The notes: a model not told the origin generated them from the sequence alone. Numbered from the stretch's first letter, positions 16,701-25,813 are shown. The stretch: DNA of 64,000 nucleotides from Stenotrophomonas sp. 278 (GCF_003935715.1 NZ_RHPP01000002.1:25933-89932); one strand, 5' to 3'. Translations and numbers: made by a program.

Positions 16701-16875
16701 TGACCAGTGGGATCTCAGCGTGAACTACACCCTGAATGACAACTGGTCGTTCGGCCTGGAAGCGATCAACCTGACCGGGGAAGACGTCCGTTGGCGTTCG
16801 CGCACCTCGCAGATGATCGTGAAACTGGCCGACCAGAGTCCGCGTTACATGCTGGGCGTCCGCTACCGGTTCTGA
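13750..16875 (+). CDS. TonB-dependent receptor, probable xylo-oligosaccharide transporter
   Basis: 1041-aa outer-membrane receptor of the large carbohydrate-TBDR class. It has a signal peptide (FTFVGGVLVINPAFA-QD), a TonB-box-like LDTVQVTGIRNSL, and a plug with SAEDIGKFPDTNLAESLQRITGIS (shown in part), TARGFGPQFN, VTLNGRQMPG and SGGIGATINI. The long barrel ends in LGVRYRF. The ATG at 13750 gives the proper signal peptide. Position ahead of sapC, a JmjC protein, a halogenase-like gene, xylB and xylA, with a xyl-box upstream, suggests uptake of xylan fragments. A hairpin at 16898-16923 follows it. Confidence 0.9.
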   Translation: MSRKLSKITSRAMFTFVGGVLVINPAFAQDAATPAAAPQQQASPTQLDTVQVTGIRNSLSQAMDIKRDSAGVVDAISAEDIGKFPDTNLAESLQRITGISIERRDGEGAQVTARGFGPQFNMVTLNGRQMPGADAFGAAGQVAIGGIDGGTRAFNFAQLAAEAINGIEVYKTSQANVPSGGIGATINILTARPFDHNGLVASAGAKAVYDDSQPFDSDLTPELSGIFSYSNPDKTWGVGVSASYQKRKGGSVQATNNYWNIQPWTGTLPGNPNVVNAPAVGALYARPNDLRYAFAEFERERINGQAVLQFAPTDAVTLTLDYTYSTNEIEENRGEQGMWLQNSNYTDVTFDTSGAIATPVYIREIAGTKDFGLEQQRSMQKYKLGSLGFNAKWDVTDRFKLSFDAHNSKNESLPNDPLTGGGSIFSSIAGTNNCTTGPHCGGSYVQEMVFNNGLPVGTKVWYPTTADAIAGTNGVVNPAFESGEIGSQVLRINSQTQISEIKQGRIDGEWNFDSGRFQFGVDSSKQTTHRIQAAENYNTLGDWGVANVDGDVANGLMDLLQPVNIVGLFDDYSANSFTAWRGDAGRLAQWAGANYAANLGVSPQNAADNRVEEKTKSAYFQVELDGELGGMRTNTRLGVRYETTDVVSTSIIAIPEAIEWQSNNDFRVVLSDEQQPFTEKNKYSYILPNLDFSIDLMDDLKGRVSFGKSIARAPIGNLYAGPTAQQPFGSVLIDPSVRASGTAQNPQLKPLESDNLDLALEWYFADASYVSVTYWNKQVANFIGNTIVQENLYGLRDPTSGPDAQAALAFLTSGACVSQVGAANAAACNANDTALFTALALLRNNPAGLGAYDGTDAQVLATEAAYDLYGTAADPLYQFNVNRPINQNESKLHGWELGGQYFFGETGFGVLANYTIVNGDVGYNDAGDPNIDQFSLTGLSDTANVMLMYEKYGWSVRLAWNWRDEYLILANQGASRNPYYVEEYDQWDLSVNYTLNDNWSFGLEAINLTGEDVRWRSRTSQMIVKLADQSPRYMLGVRYRF

Positions 16876-16897
16876 TCCGGGCAGTAGACGGCAACAC

Positions 16898-16923
16898 GGT
16901 GCCGCTGCCTCGGCGGCGGCACC
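16898..16923 (+). terminator. Hairpin after the xylan TBDR
   Basis: GGTGCCGC pairs with GCGGCACC around a 10-nt loop just after the receptor stop. No U-tract follows. It probably lowers downstream expression relative to the abundant receptor. Confidence 0.5.
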
Positions 16924-16956
16924 TTCGCAATGTTTCTGCTCGAATCGGACGACACC

Positions 16957-17712
16957 ATGCCGCGTTACGAAATGCTCAACAACATCGCTCACCGCGACCT
17001 GCGCGTGGCCACCGGCTTCGGGCCCGAGTTGGGTGACGCGGTGGGCATGGTGCCGGCGTATCCGAGTGAGTTCGCCGAGCTGCAGCGCGAGTACCCGATC
17101 TTCCTGCGCAGGGAGGCGGGGGCTGGAGAATGGCAGTCGGTGGCCCTGCTCGGTTTCGAACAGCATGAGAATCTGTACCTGCAGGACGGCCGCTGGAATG
17201 CCTCCTACCTGCCCGGTGCAGCGGCCAAGGGGCCGTTCCTGATCGGGTTCCAGGAGCAGCGCATCGATGGCGAACTCACCCAGGAAGCGGTGCTGCACGT
17301 GGATATCGAGCATCCGCGGGTGACCGCCCGGCAGGGCGAGCCGGTGTTCCTGCCGCAGGGCGGTAACACCCCGTATCTGGACCACATTGCCGGCGTACTG
17401 CGCGGCATCCACGACGGACACGCCTTTGGCGCGCAGATGTTCGCGGCGCTCGACGCCAAAGGCTTGATCCAGCCGGTTGCGCTGGACGTAACGATCGACC
17501 CGCAGCACCGGGTGAACGTCAATGGGCTGCATGCCATCGACCGCGATCGACTGGCCGGACTGGACGGTTCAGCGCTGGCCGAGCTCAACCGGGCCGGCTA
17601 TCTGGAGGGCGTGTACCTGATGCTGGCGTCGCTGCACAACATGCGCCGCCTGATCGCCGAGAAGCAGCGGCGGCTGCGGTTGCAGGACGCTGCCATGTCC
17701 GGCAGGAACTGA
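16957..17712 (+). CDS. SapC family protein
   Basis: About 251 aa, starting MPRYEMLNNIAHRDLRV (an ATG at 16930 is possible; neither has a strong ribosome site). It matches SapC proteins that accompany TBDRs in Xanthomonas, Caulobacter and sphingomonads: MVPAYPSEF, a central beta-rich segment with GFQEQRIDGELTQEAVLH (shown in part), and a C-terminal LEGVYLMLASLHNMRRLI. No signal peptide or catalytic motif is visible. Biochemical function is unknown. It is the second gene of the TBDR-sapC-jmjC-halogenase cassette, 3 nt ahead of the next ATG, so probably co-translated. Confidence 0.8.
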   Translation: MPRYEMLNNIAHRDLRVATGFGPELGDAVGMVPAYPSEFAELQREYPIFLRREAGAGEWQSVALLGFEQHENLYLQDGRWNASYLPGAAAKGPFLIGFQEQRIDGELTQEAVLHVDIEHPRVTARQGEPVFLPQGGNTPYLDHIAGVLRGIHDGHAFGAQMFAALDAKGLIQPVALDVTIDPQHRVNVNGLHAIDRDRLAGLDGSALAELNRAGYLEGVYLMLASLHNMRRLIAEKQRRLRLQDAAMSGRN

Positions 17713-17715
17713 GCC

Positions 17716-18735
17716 ATGCTGCACGGCGTTGCCATGCGGACGTTGGACGGGCTGGATCCTGCCGCGCTGCCGATGGAAGCACTGGTAACTGCCGGTGAGC
17801 CGGTGGTGTTGCGCGGCATCGCACGCGACTGGGCACTCGTCCAGGCGGGGCGGCGCTCGACGGCGGACGCGCTGGATTACCTGCGGCGTTTCGACGCCGG
17901 CGTGCCGGTGCAGTACTCATTCGGTGCTCCTGGGATCGACGGCCGCCCGTTCTACAACGCCGATTTCACCCAGTTGAACTTCGAGGTCCGGCGCGGGGTG
18001 CTGAGCGCGGTACTCGACGAGATTGCCAGCACCTTCGACGTGCCGCGCCCACCCACCTATTACGTGGCATCGCTGCTGATCGAGCGGGCCTTGCCCGGCT
18101 TCGCGCGGGACAACGACGCCGGCCTGGCAGCGCTGGGCATCAGCGCTTCAGCCAGCATCTGGATCGGCAACCGGGTCACCGCATCCTGCCATTTCGACAC
18201 ACCGGACAACCTGGCCTGCTGCGCGGTCGGGCGGCGCCGCTTCACCCTGTTCCCGCCGGAGCAGATCGACAACCTCTATCCGGGGCCGTTGGAACCGACG
18301 CCAGGCGGGCAGGTGGTCAGCGTGGTGGATTTCGAACAGCCGGATTTTGATCGGCACCCGCGTTTCCGTGAGGCCCTGGCGAGCGCGCAGAGCGCCGTGC
18401 TGGAGCCCGGTGACGCCATTTTCATCCCCAGCATGTGGTGGCACCACGTGCGCAGCCTCGAGCCGTTCAACGTGCTGGTGAACTACTGGTGGCGCAGTTC
18501 GCCCGCCTTCCTGACTTCGCCGCTGCCTGCGCTGCAGCACGCCATGTGGGCGCTGCGCGATCTTCCGGAACGGGAAAAACAGGCATGGGCGAAGATATTC
18601 GAGTACTACGTTTTCGGTCCCGCAGCGCGCGCCGGGCAACACCTGCCCGAGGCCGCGCGCGGGGAACTGGCACCGTTCGACGAGACGCAGGCCCGCCGCG
18701 TGCGCGCCCAGCTGCTGGGTCGACTCAACCGTTGA
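17716..18735 (+). CDS. Cupin-like/JmjC domain protein (putative 2-oxoglutarate-dependent hydroxylase)
   Basis: 339 aa. A JmjC-type double-stranded beta-helix carries the iron-binding HxD at His159/Asp161 (CHFDTPDN) and the distal His at about 243-244 (PSMWWHHV), with WIGNRVTAS before and FTLFPPEQIDNLYPGP after. This is the cupin_8 architecture of FIH-like protein or small-molecule hydroxylases. Iron ligands appear intact, so Fe(II)/2-oxoglutarate chemistry is plausible. The substrate is unknown; the recurring pairing with SapC and a flavin halogenase suggests a shared modification. AGGA lies 8 nt before the ATG. Confidence 0.78.
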   Translation: MLHGVAMRTLDGLDPAALPMEALVTAGEPVVLRGIARDWALVQAGRRSTADALDYLRRFDAGVPVQYSFGAPGIDGRPFYNADFTQLNFEVRRGVLSAVLDEIASTFDVPRPPTYYVASLLIERALPGFARDNDAGLAALGISASASIWIGNRVTASCHFDTPDNLACCAVGRRRFTLFPPEQIDNLYPGPLEPTPGGQVVSVVDFEQPDFDRHPRFREALASAQSAVLEPGDAIFIPSMWWHHVRSLEPFNVLVNYWWRSSPAFLTSPLPALQHAMWALRDLPEREKQAWAKIFEYYVFGPAARAGQHLPEAARGELAPFDETQARRVRAQLLGRLNR

Positions 18736-18748
18736 GGGGAGCATCGCA

Positions 18749-20278
18749 TTGAACGCGGCTGATACAACCGATGTACGGATCCGCAGGGTGGTCATCGCCG
18801 GTGGCGGCACGGCCGGCTGGTTGGCAGGCTGCGCGCTGGCACACCAGTTCCGTGACCAGCTGGACATCACCCTGGTGGAATCAGAGCAGATCGGCACCGT
18901 GGGGGTAGGCGAGTCGACCGTGCCGCCCATCCGCACCTTCCACCGCTTCCTGCAGATCGACGAACAGGAGTTCCTGCGCGAGGTCGCGGGTACCTTCAAG
19001 CTCTCGATCTCGTTCGAGAACTGGCGTCGGCCCGGTGAACGCTTTTTCCATCCATTCGGCACCATCGGGCAGAACACCTGGGCCACGCCCTTCCATCACT
19101 TCTGGCTGGACAGCCTGCGCCGCGGCATGCCCTCGGACCTGGGCGACTTCTGCCTGGAAAGCCTTGCTTCGCGCGGTGATCAGTTTTCGCTGGATACCCA
19201 GCCGCAGGTGAGCTACGCCTACCACTTCGACGCGGGGCTGTACGCAAAGTTCCTGCGTCGCAAGGCCGAAGCGCAGGGGCTGAAGCGCGTGGAAGGCAAG
19301 ATCCGTGAAGTCCGGCAACATCCCCATGACGGCTCGGTGCAGGCACTGGTGCTGGAGGACGGGCAGGTCATTGAAGGCGATCTTTTCATCGACTGCTCCG
19401 GGTTCCGCGGCCTGCTCATCGAGCAGACCCTGAAGACCGGCTACGAGGACTGGCACGAATGGTTGCCCAGCGACCGCGCCGTCGCGGTGCAGACCGAGGC
19501 GGTGGCACCGCCGGTGCCGTATACGCGTGCCATTGCACATGAAGCAGGGTGGCGTTGGCATATCGCGTTGCAGCACCGCGTCGGCTGCGGGCTGGTGTTC
19601 TCCAGCCGCCACATGTCCGACGATGAGGCGCATGCCAAGCTGCTGCGTGATGTGGAGGGCGAGCCGCTGCGAGACCCGTGGCTGGTCCCGTTCCGCAGCG
19701 GACGCCGGCTGAAGGCCTGGAACCGGAACGTGGTCTCGCTTGGCCTGGCCAGCGGTTTCATCGAGCCGCTGGAGTCCACCAGCATCCACCTGACCATCAG
19801 CGCCGTGGTCCGGCTGATCCAGCTGTTCCCGTTCGACGGCATCAGCCCGTCGCTGGTGCGGTTGTTCAACGAGGTCAGCCAACAGGAAATGGAGCACGTG
19901 CGTGACTTCATCATCCTGCATTACCACGCCACCCAGCGCGACGAACCGATGTGGAAAGCATGTCGCGAGATGGCACTGCCGGAGTCGTTGGACATCCGCC
20001 TGCGTGCGTGGCGCGAGCGCGCGCACGCCTGGCAGGACCCCGGCGAACTGTTCCGCGTGGATTCGTGGACCAGCGTGCTCCTGGGGCAGGGGATCCAACC
20101 CGGTGCCCCGCATCCGCTGGCGCGCGCCCTGGGCGACGCCGATCTGCGCACCTTGTTGGCACGGATCCAGCAGCCGCTGCACCAGGCCGTTGCCAGGATG
20201 CCGACCCAGGATGCGTTCATCGAGCGGTACTGCAGGGCCGCACCGGAAGTGTGGCCGTCCCGGGTGGCCCTGGCATAG
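18749..20278 (+). CDS. Tryptophan-halogenase-family flavoprotein
   Basis: 509 aa, with a TTG start preceded by GAGGGGAG at 7 nt. The FAD motif GGGTAG lies at residues 18-23, followed by VGVGESTVPPI. The catalytic Lys (Lys84 in GTFKLSISF) and catalytic Glu (Glu342 in IEPLESTS) match Lys79/Glu346 of PrnA in position. The family WxWxIP motif is present as GWRWHIAL, with Ala in place of Pro. Related Xanthomonas proteins have halogenated, preferentially brominated, indoles in vitro (from memory), but their natural role in TBDR loci is unknown. It ends the four-gene cassette, just before xylB. Confidence 0.82.
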   Translation: MNAADTTDVRIRRVVIAGGGTAGWLAGCALAHQFRDQLDITLVESEQIGTVGVGESTVPPIRTFHRFLQIDEQEFLREVAGTFKLSISFENWRRPGERFFHPFGTIGQNTWATPFHHFWLDSLRRGMPSDLGDFCLESLASRGDQFSLDTQPQVSYAYHFDAGLYAKFLRRKAEAQGLKRVEGKIREVRQHPHDGSVQALVLEDGQVIEGDLFIDCSGFRGLLIEQTLKTGYEDWHEWLPSDRAVAVQTEAVAPPVPYTRAIAHEAGWRWHIALQHRVGCGLVFSSRHMSDDEAHAKLLRDVEGEPLRDPWLVPFRSGRRLKAWNRNVVSLGLASGFIEPLESTSIHLTISAVVRLIQLFPFDGISPSLVRLFNEVSQQEMEHVRDFIILHYHATQRDEPMWKACREMALPESLDIRLRAWRERAHAWQDPGELFRVDSWTSVLLGQGIQPGAPHPLARALGDADLRTLLARIQQPLHQAVARMPTQDAFIERYCRAAPEVWPSRVALA

Positions 20279-20307
20279 CTGCCGCGCGGCCTTCTGTCGA
20301 CCGTTCG

Positions 20308-20321
20308 AGGTAGCGCTAACT
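20308..20321 (+). promoter_or_regulatory. xyl-box-like operator before xylB
   Basis: AGGTAGCGCTAACT matches the inner 12 bases of the recalled Xanthomonas xyl-box TGGTAGCGCTAACA and shares GGTAGCGCTA with the site at 13499-13512. It is 24 nt before the xylB ATG, within the expected promoter. Confidence 0.7.
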
Positions 20322-20344
20322 TTCAACGTTCAAAGGGTGTTTTG

Positions 20345-21838
20345 ATGGATCTGGTTGCGGGAATCGATGCGGGTACACAGAGCCTGAAGGTGGTGGTCTA
20401 CAACCCCGCAGGGCGGGCCATCGTGGCTGCTGCGAGCGCGCCGCTCGAACTGAGCAGCAGTGCCGATGGCAGCCGTGAGCAACGGCCCGCCGACTGGGTG
20501 ACCGCGCTGCATGCGTGTTTCGCTGCGCTGGACCCCAGCGTCCGCGCGAACATCGCCGCATTGGCGGTATCCGGCCAGCAGCATGGGTTCGTGCCTGTGG
20601 ATGCGGCCGGGGAGGTGCTGGCACCGGCCAAACTCTGGTGCGACACCAGCACGTCGGCCGAGTGCGCGCAGATCATGGACGCGGTGGGTGGTCCCGCCCG
20701 TACCATAGAACTGGCAGGCAACCCGGTGCTGACCGGCTACACCGCGTCGAAGCTGCCGTGGACCAAGGCGCATCGCCCCGAAGCCTACGCGCGCCTGGCG
20801 ACCATCCTGTTGCCCCACGACTACCTCAATTTCGTGCTGACCGAGCAGCGTTTCTGCGAGTACGGGGACGCCTCCGGTACCGGCTGGCTGGACGTGCGAA
20901 CCCGCACCTGGTCCAGCGAGCTGCTGCGCGCCACCGATCCGGCGCGGGACCTTGCGGAATGCCTGCCGCCCATCGCCGAGCCTGATGCCTTGTTCGACAT
21001 GGATCCTGCCATCGCGGCCGCACTGGGCATCCCGGCAACCGCGAAGGTGGCGGTGGGTGGGGGCGACAACATGATGGCCGCCATTGGGACCGGCTGCGTG
21101 GTCCCCGGGCGGTTGGCGATGAGCCTGGGCACCTCGGGAACGCTGTTTGCGTACTCCGACACGCCGGTGGTGGACCCGGAGGGCGCGTGGGCTGCGTTCT
21201 GTTCCTCCACCGGCGGCTGGCTGCCCTTGATCTGCACCATGAACTGCACCGTGGTGACCGAGCAGGTCGCCAAGGCGTTCGGGTTCAGCACCCGCGATGG
21301 CGACGCGCACCTGCGCGTTACCGCGCCAGGGGCCGGGGGGCTGGTGATGCTGCCGTTCCTCAACGGCGAGCGCACCCCCGATCTGCCGCACGGCAAAGGC
21401 GTACTTGCAGGGCTGGACACCACCAACATGACCCCGGCGCACCTCTACCGCGCGGCGATGGAAGGGGCCACGTACAGCCTGAAGTATGGCTACGACGCCT
21501 TCGTGCGTGCCGGCATGCAGTTCGATCGCATTGTGCTGACCGGCGGCGGCAGCAACAGCGCCGAATGGCGGCAGCTGGTGGCCGATGTGTTCGGCTTGCC
21601 GGTGGAGGTGCCGGTGCAGGCTGAAGGTGCGGCCTTCGGTGCCGCACTGCAGGCGCTGTGGGCGCTGGGCCGTTCACGCGGCGATGCGGCCTCCATTCAC
21701 GACATCACCCATCGGCATGTCGCGATGGATACAGCGCTTTCGGCACGCCCGGATCCGGCGCGGACCCAGGCCTACGCCAACGCATACGCCCGCTATCTCC
21801 AACACCTCGACGCCATCACGCCGCTGCAGCGCGGCTGA
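20345..21838 (+). CDS. xylB: Xylulokinase
   Basis: 497-aa FGGY-family kinase that phosphorylates D-xylulose to xylulose-5-phosphate. The start [16 protein letters not shown] carries the phosphate-1 motif, and [31 protein letters not shown] and [14 protein letters not shown] are typical of bacterial XylB. The ATG at 20345 is 1 bp off an upstream TTG and is the natural start. It follows its own xyl-box and precedes xylA by 44 nt, forming the core cytoplasmic xylose route. Confidence 0.95.
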   Translation: MDLVAGIDAGTQSLKVVVYNPAGRAIVAAASAPLELSSSADGSREQRPADWVTALHACFAALDPSVRANIAALAVSGQQHGFVPVDAAGEVLAPAKLWCDTSTSAECAQIMDAVGGPARTIELAGNPVLTGYTASKLPWTKAHRPEAYARLATILLPHDYLNFVLTEQRFCEYGDASGTGWLDVRTRTWSSELLRATDPARDLAECLPPIAEPDALFDMDPAIAAALGIPATAKVAVGGGDNMMAAIGTGCVVPGRLAMSLGTSGTLFAYSDTPVVDPEGAWAAFCSSTGGWLPLICTMNCTVVTEQVAKAFGFSTRDGDAHLRVTAPGAGGLVMLPFLNGERTPDLPHGKGVLAGLDTTNMTPAHLYRAAMEGATYSLKYGYDAFVRAGMQFDRIVLTGGGSNSAEWRQLVADVFGLPVEVPVQAEGAAFGAALQALWALGRSRGDAASIHDITHRHVAMDTALSARPDPARTQAYANAYARYLQHLDAITPLQRG

Positions 21839-21882
21839 TCTCACTTTTCGCGATACCTCGCATAACCAAAGGAACATGCAGC

Positions 21883-23217
21883 ATGAGCACGCAGCCCTAC
21901 ATCGGCGCCAAGGAGTACTTCCCCGGCATCGGCCGCATCCCGTTCGAAGGTCGCGGCTCGGACAATCCGCTGGCGTTCAAGGTCTATGACGCGAACAAGG
22001 TCATCGGTGGCAAGACCATGCAGGAGCACCTGCGGTTCGCTGTGTGCTACTGGCATACCTTCTGCAACGCCGGGCATGATCCGTTCGGCCCGGGCACCCG
22101 CCACTTCCCGTGGGAGTCCAGCTTGCCGATGGCGAGTGCTGAAGCCAAGGTGGATGCGGCGTTCGAGTTCTTCACCAAGCTCGGCGTGCCGTACTGGTGC
22201 TTCCACGACATCGACCTGGCCCCGGACGCCGACGACCCGGCCCAGTACGAGAAGAACCTGAAGCACATGGTCGGGCTGGCCAAGGAGCGCCAGGACGCTA
22301 CTGGCATGAAGCTGCTGTGGGGCACGGCCAACCTGTTCTCGCACCCGCGCTACATGAACGGTGCCTCGACCAATCCGGACTTCGCCGTGGTTGCGCGCGC
22401 CGCCGTGCAGGTCAAGGCTGCACTGGAAGCCACCGTGGAGTTGGGTGGGGAGCACTATGTGTTCTGGGGTGGCCGCGAAGGCTATGCCTCGCTGGTGAAT
22501 ACCCAGATGAAGCGGGAGGTCGAGCATTTCGCCCGCTTCCTCACCATGGCGCGCGACTACGGTCGCAGCATCGGCCTGAAGGGCAATTTCCTGATCGAGC
22601 CCAAGCCGATGGAGCCGATGAAGCACCAGTACGACTTCGACAGTGCCACCGTGGCCGGCTTCCTGAAGGAGCATGGGTTGGAGAAGGACTTCAAGCTCAA
22701 TATCGAAGCCAATCACGCGACGTTGTCCGGCCACACCTTTGAACACGACCTCCAGGTCGCATCCGATCATGGTCTGCTCGGCAGCATCGACGCCAATCGC
22801 GGCAACGCACAGAACGGCTGGGATACCGACCAGTTCCCGACCGACCTGTACGACACGGTCGGTGCCATGCTGGTGGTGCTGCGCCAGGGTGGGCTGGAAG
22901 GCGGCTTGAACTTCGACGCCAAGGTGCGCCGTGAATCGACCGATCTGGACGATCTGTTCATTGCCCACATCGGCGGCATGGATGCGTTTGCACGCGGGCT
23001 GGAAGTGGCCCATGGGCTGTTGAATGACTCGCCGTGGGAGCAGTGGCGGAAGGAGCGTTACGCCAGCTTCGACAGCGGTGCCGGCCAGCAGTTCGAACGG
23101 GGAGCCCTCAGTCTTGCCGACTTGGCGGAGTTGGGTGCGAAGGGTGGCGAGCCGAAGCAGATCAGTGGCAGGCAGGAACGTTACGAGAACCTGATCAACC
23201 AATACCTGTTGCGCTGA
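21883..23217 (+). CDS. xylA: Xylose isomerase (class II)
   Basis: 444 aa, converting D-xylose to D-xylulose with two divalent metals. Motifs seen: [10 protein letters not shown], the catalytic [10 protein letters not shown] (His108/Asp109), [36 protein letters not shown] (shown in part) and GSIDANRG. The length fits class II enzymes. The ATG at 21883 follows AAAGGA by 10 nt. It is in the same orientation as xylB and the GH3 lipoprotein, presumably one transcript. Confidence 0.96.
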   Translation: MSTQPYIGAKEYFPGIGRIPFEGRGSDNPLAFKVYDANKVIGGKTMQEHLRFAVCYWHTFCNAGHDPFGPGTRHFPWESSLPMASAEAKVDAAFEFFTKLGVPYWCFHDIDLAPDADDPAQYEKNLKHMVGLAKERQDATGMKLLWGTANLFSHPRYMNGASTNPDFAVVARAAVQVKAALEATVELGGEHYVFWGGREGYASLVNTQMKREVEHFARFLTMARDYGRSIGLKGNFLIEPKPMEPMKHQYDFDSATVAGFLKEHGLEKDFKLNIEANHATLSGHTFEHDLQVASDHGLLGSIDANRGNAQNGWDTDQFPTDLYDTVGAMLVVLRQGGLEGGLNFDAKVRRESTDLDDLFIAHIGGMDAFARGLEVAHGLLNDSPWEQWRKERYASFDSGAGQQFERGALSLADLAELGAKGGEPKQISGRQERYENLINQYLLR

Positions 23218-23240
23218 ACGCGCCCACAAGGATGACCACC

Positions 23241-25799
23241 ATGACCCACACAGACTCGACACGCCGTAGCGGGGTTTTGATTGTCGCCCTGCTGCTGGCG
23301 CTGGCCGCCTGCAAGGGCGAAGACAAGGCCGCCGTGCCGGCAGCGACGCAGGCCGATGCCAACCCCTGGCCGCAGGTGACCTGGCCGCTGGCCGAAGATG
23401 CCGCGATGGAAAAGCGCATTACCGACCTGATGGCGACCATGACCGTCGAGGAGAAGGTGGGTCAGCTGGTCCAGGGCGACATCGCCAGCATCACCCCGGA
23501 CGATCTGCGCAGGTACCGGTTGGGCTCCATCCTGGCCGGCGGCAACTCCGACCCGGGTGGGCGGTACGATGCGTCGCCGGCCGAATGGCTGGCCCTGGCC
23601 GATGCCTTCTACGCCGCCTCGATGGATACCTCGCAGGGTGGCAAGGCCATTCCGGTGCTGTTCGGCATCGACGCCGTGCATGGGCAGAGCAACATCGTCG
23701 GGGCCACCCTGTTCCCGCACAACATCGGCTTGGGCGCGGCGCGCAATCCAGAGCTGCTGCACCGGATCGGTGAGATCACCGCGCTGGAAACCCGTGCCAC
23801 CGGCATGGAGTGGACCTTCGCCCCGACCGTGGCGGTTCCGCAGGACGATCGCTGGGGCCGCACGTATGAAGGCTATTCCGAGTCCCCGGACATCGTGGCC
23901 AGCTATTCCGGCCGGATGGTCGAAGGCCTGCAGGGCAAGGTCGGTTCGCCCGAGTTCCTGGATGGCCGGCATGTGATTGCCTCGGTCAAGCATTTCCTCG
24001 GTGACGGCGGTACCACCGACGGCAAGGACCAGGGCGACACGAAGATCAGCGAAGCCGAGCTGGTGCGCATCCATAACGCCGGCTATCCGCCGGCGATTGA
24101 AGCCGGTGCACAGACCGCGATGGCCTCGTTCAACAGCGTCAATGGCGAGAAGATGCACGGGCACAAGCCATATCTCATCGACGCACTGAAGGGGCGGATG
24201 AACTTCGGCGGCTTCGTGGTCGGCGACTGGAACGGCCACGGCCAGGTGAAAGGCTGCACCACCACCGACTGCCCGGCCACGATCAACGCCGGCCTGGACA
24301 TGGCAATGGCGTCGGACAGCTGGAAGGGGTTCTACGAAACCACATTGGCGGCCGTGAAAGACGGCACCATCAGCCAGGAACGGCTGGACGAAGCGGTGCG
24401 GAGGATCCTGCGGGTGAAGATGCGCCTGGGCTTGTTCGAAGCCGGCAAGCCTTCCACGCGTGCGGTTGGCGGTCAATTCGCGCTGATCGGTGCGCCGGAG
24501 CATCGCGCCGTGGCGCGGCAGGCGGTGCGTGAGTCGCTGGTGCTGCTGAAGAACCAGGGCGGGGTGCTGCCGCTGGCACCGAAGCAACGCATCCTGGTGG
24601 CCGGCGATGGGGCCAATGATGTGGGCAAGCAGGCAGGCGGCTGGACCCTGAACTGGCAGGGCACCGGTACGACCCGCAAGGACTTCCCGAACGCCGACAC
24701 GATCTACGAAGGCATCGCGCAACAGGTCAAAGCCGCAGGCGGTGAGGCGGTGCTGGCGGTTGACGGCAAATACACGACCAAGCCGAATGTGGCGGTGGTG
24801 GTGTTCGGCGAGAACCCGTATGCCGAGTTCCAGGGCGACCTGCCAACCCTGGCCTACAAGCAGGGCGATGATTCGGATCTGGAACTGCTCAAGCGCTTGA
24901 AGGCGGACGGCATTCCGGTGGTGGCGGTGTTCCTGAGTGGCCGCCCGCTGTGGGTGAACCGCGAGATCAACGCGGCTGATGCCTTCGTTGCGGCCTGGCT
25001 GCCGGGCTCGGAAGGGGCGGGCATTGCCGATGTGTTGTTGCGCAAGCCGGATGGCAGCGTGCAGCACGATTTCAAGGGCAAGCTGAGCTTCAGCTGGCCG
25101 CGCACCGCGACGCAGTACGCCAACAATGTCGGGCAGAAAGACTACAACCCGCAGTTCGCGTTCGGCTACGGCCTGACCTACGCGGACAAGGGTGACCTGG
25201 CGGCACTGCCGGAGGAATCGGGCGTGACCGGCAATGAAGGTGCGGTGGGCGTGTATTTTGCGCGGGGCGACGCCGGTTCCGGCATCGCACTTCGACTGGA
25301 GAACCAGGCCGGGCAGGGCGTCACCGTCACCAAGGTGCCGGAATCCCTCGACGGCGATCTGTTGAAGGTCACGGGCGTCGACCACCTCGCACAGGAGGAC
25401 GGACGCCGCCTGGCATGGTCGGGCAAGGGCGAGGCCACCGTTGCACTGCAATCGCACACGGCGCTGGACGTGCAGCGCGAAAGCAACGGCGACCTGATGC
25501 TGCTGACCACGCTGCGTGTTGACGCCGCCCCCAAGGACAAGGCGTGGCTGGCGGTCGGCTGCGGCACCGGCTGCTCGGCCCGTGTTGACATCGGGCCGAC
25601 GCTGGCGGAGCTGCCGGTGGGTCAATGGAAGCAGGTCGGCGTTCCGCTGAAATGCCTCACCACTGCCGGTGCCGATGTCAGCAAGCTGGACCGGCCCTGG
25701 TCACTGGGAACTTCCGGAGCAATGACGGTTTCCGTGTCGCGCGTGGCCCTGGGTGCCTTGAACGAAGCGGAAGTCACGGTCGCATGCCCGGGCAAGTGA
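23241..25799 (+). CDS. GH3 glycoside hydrolase, predicted lipoprotein (exo-beta-xylosidase/glucosidase type)
   Basis: 852 aa. The N-terminus has a lipoprotein signal with lipobox LLALAAC, so it is anchored to a membrane. The GH3 barrel carries DAVHGQSNIVGATLFPHNIG (shown in part), SVKHFLGDGGT and the nucleophile Asp329 in FVVGDWNGHG, followed by the second alpha/beta domain (LVLLKNQGGVLPL). A C-terminal beta-rich domain of about 150 residues resembles the extra domain of marine ExoP-like GH3 enzymes. AAGGA lies 9 nt before the ATG at 23241; an in-frame ATG at 23232 is less well placed. It likely releases xylose or glucose from oligosaccharides in the periplasm. Confidence 0.88.
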   Translation: MTHTDSTRRSGVLIVALLLALAACKGEDKAAVPAATQADANPWPQVTWPLAEDAAMEKRITDLMATMTVEEKVGQLVQGDIASITPDDLRRYRLGSILAGGNSDPGGRYDASPAEWLALADAFYAASMDTSQGGKAIPVLFGIDAVHGQSNIVGATLFPHNIGLGAARNPELLHRIGEITALETRATGMEWTFAPTVAVPQDDRWGRTYEGYSESPDIVASYSGRMVEGLQGKVGSPEFLDGRHVIASVKHFLGDGGTTDGKDQGDTKISEAELVRIHNAGYPPAIEAGAQTAMASFNSVNGEKMHGHKPYLIDALKGRMNFGGFVVGDWNGHGQVKGCTTTDCPATINAGLDMAMASDSWKGFYETTLAAVKDGTISQERLDEAVRRILRVKMRLGLFEAGKPSTRAVGGQFALIGAPEHRAVARQAVRESLVLLKNQGGVLPLAPKQRILVAGDGANDVGKQAGGWTLNWQGTGTTRKDFPNADTIYEGIAQQVKAAGGEAVLAVDGKYTTKPNVAVVVFGENPYAEFQGDLPTLAYKQGDDSDLELLKRLKADGIPVVAVFLSGRPLWVNREINAADAFVAAWLPGSEGAGIADVLLRKPDGSVQHDFKGKLSFSWPRTATQYANNVGQKDYNPQFAFGYGLTYADKGDLAALPEESGVTGNEGAVGVYFARGDAGSGIALRLENQAGQGVTVTKVPESLDGDLLKVTGVDHLAQEDGRRLAWSGKGEATVALQSHTALDVQRESNGDLMLLTTLRVDAAPKDKAWLAVGCGTGCSARVDIGPTLAELPVGQWKQVGVPLKCLTTAGADVSKLDRPWSLGTSGAMTVSVSRVALGALNEAEVTVACPGK

Positions 25800-25813
25800 C
25801 CATGCCCGCGGCG

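Noticed and set aside
15193-17532. 779-codon open frame on the minus strand across the TBDR and sapC genes
   Set aside because: It is antisense to genes with clear family motifs and its translation is low-complexity His/Arg/Val-rich. This is the usual GC-rich shadow.
23181-25625. 814-codon minus-strand open frame across GH3 lipoprotein
   Set aside because: Antisense shadow of a well-supported gene.
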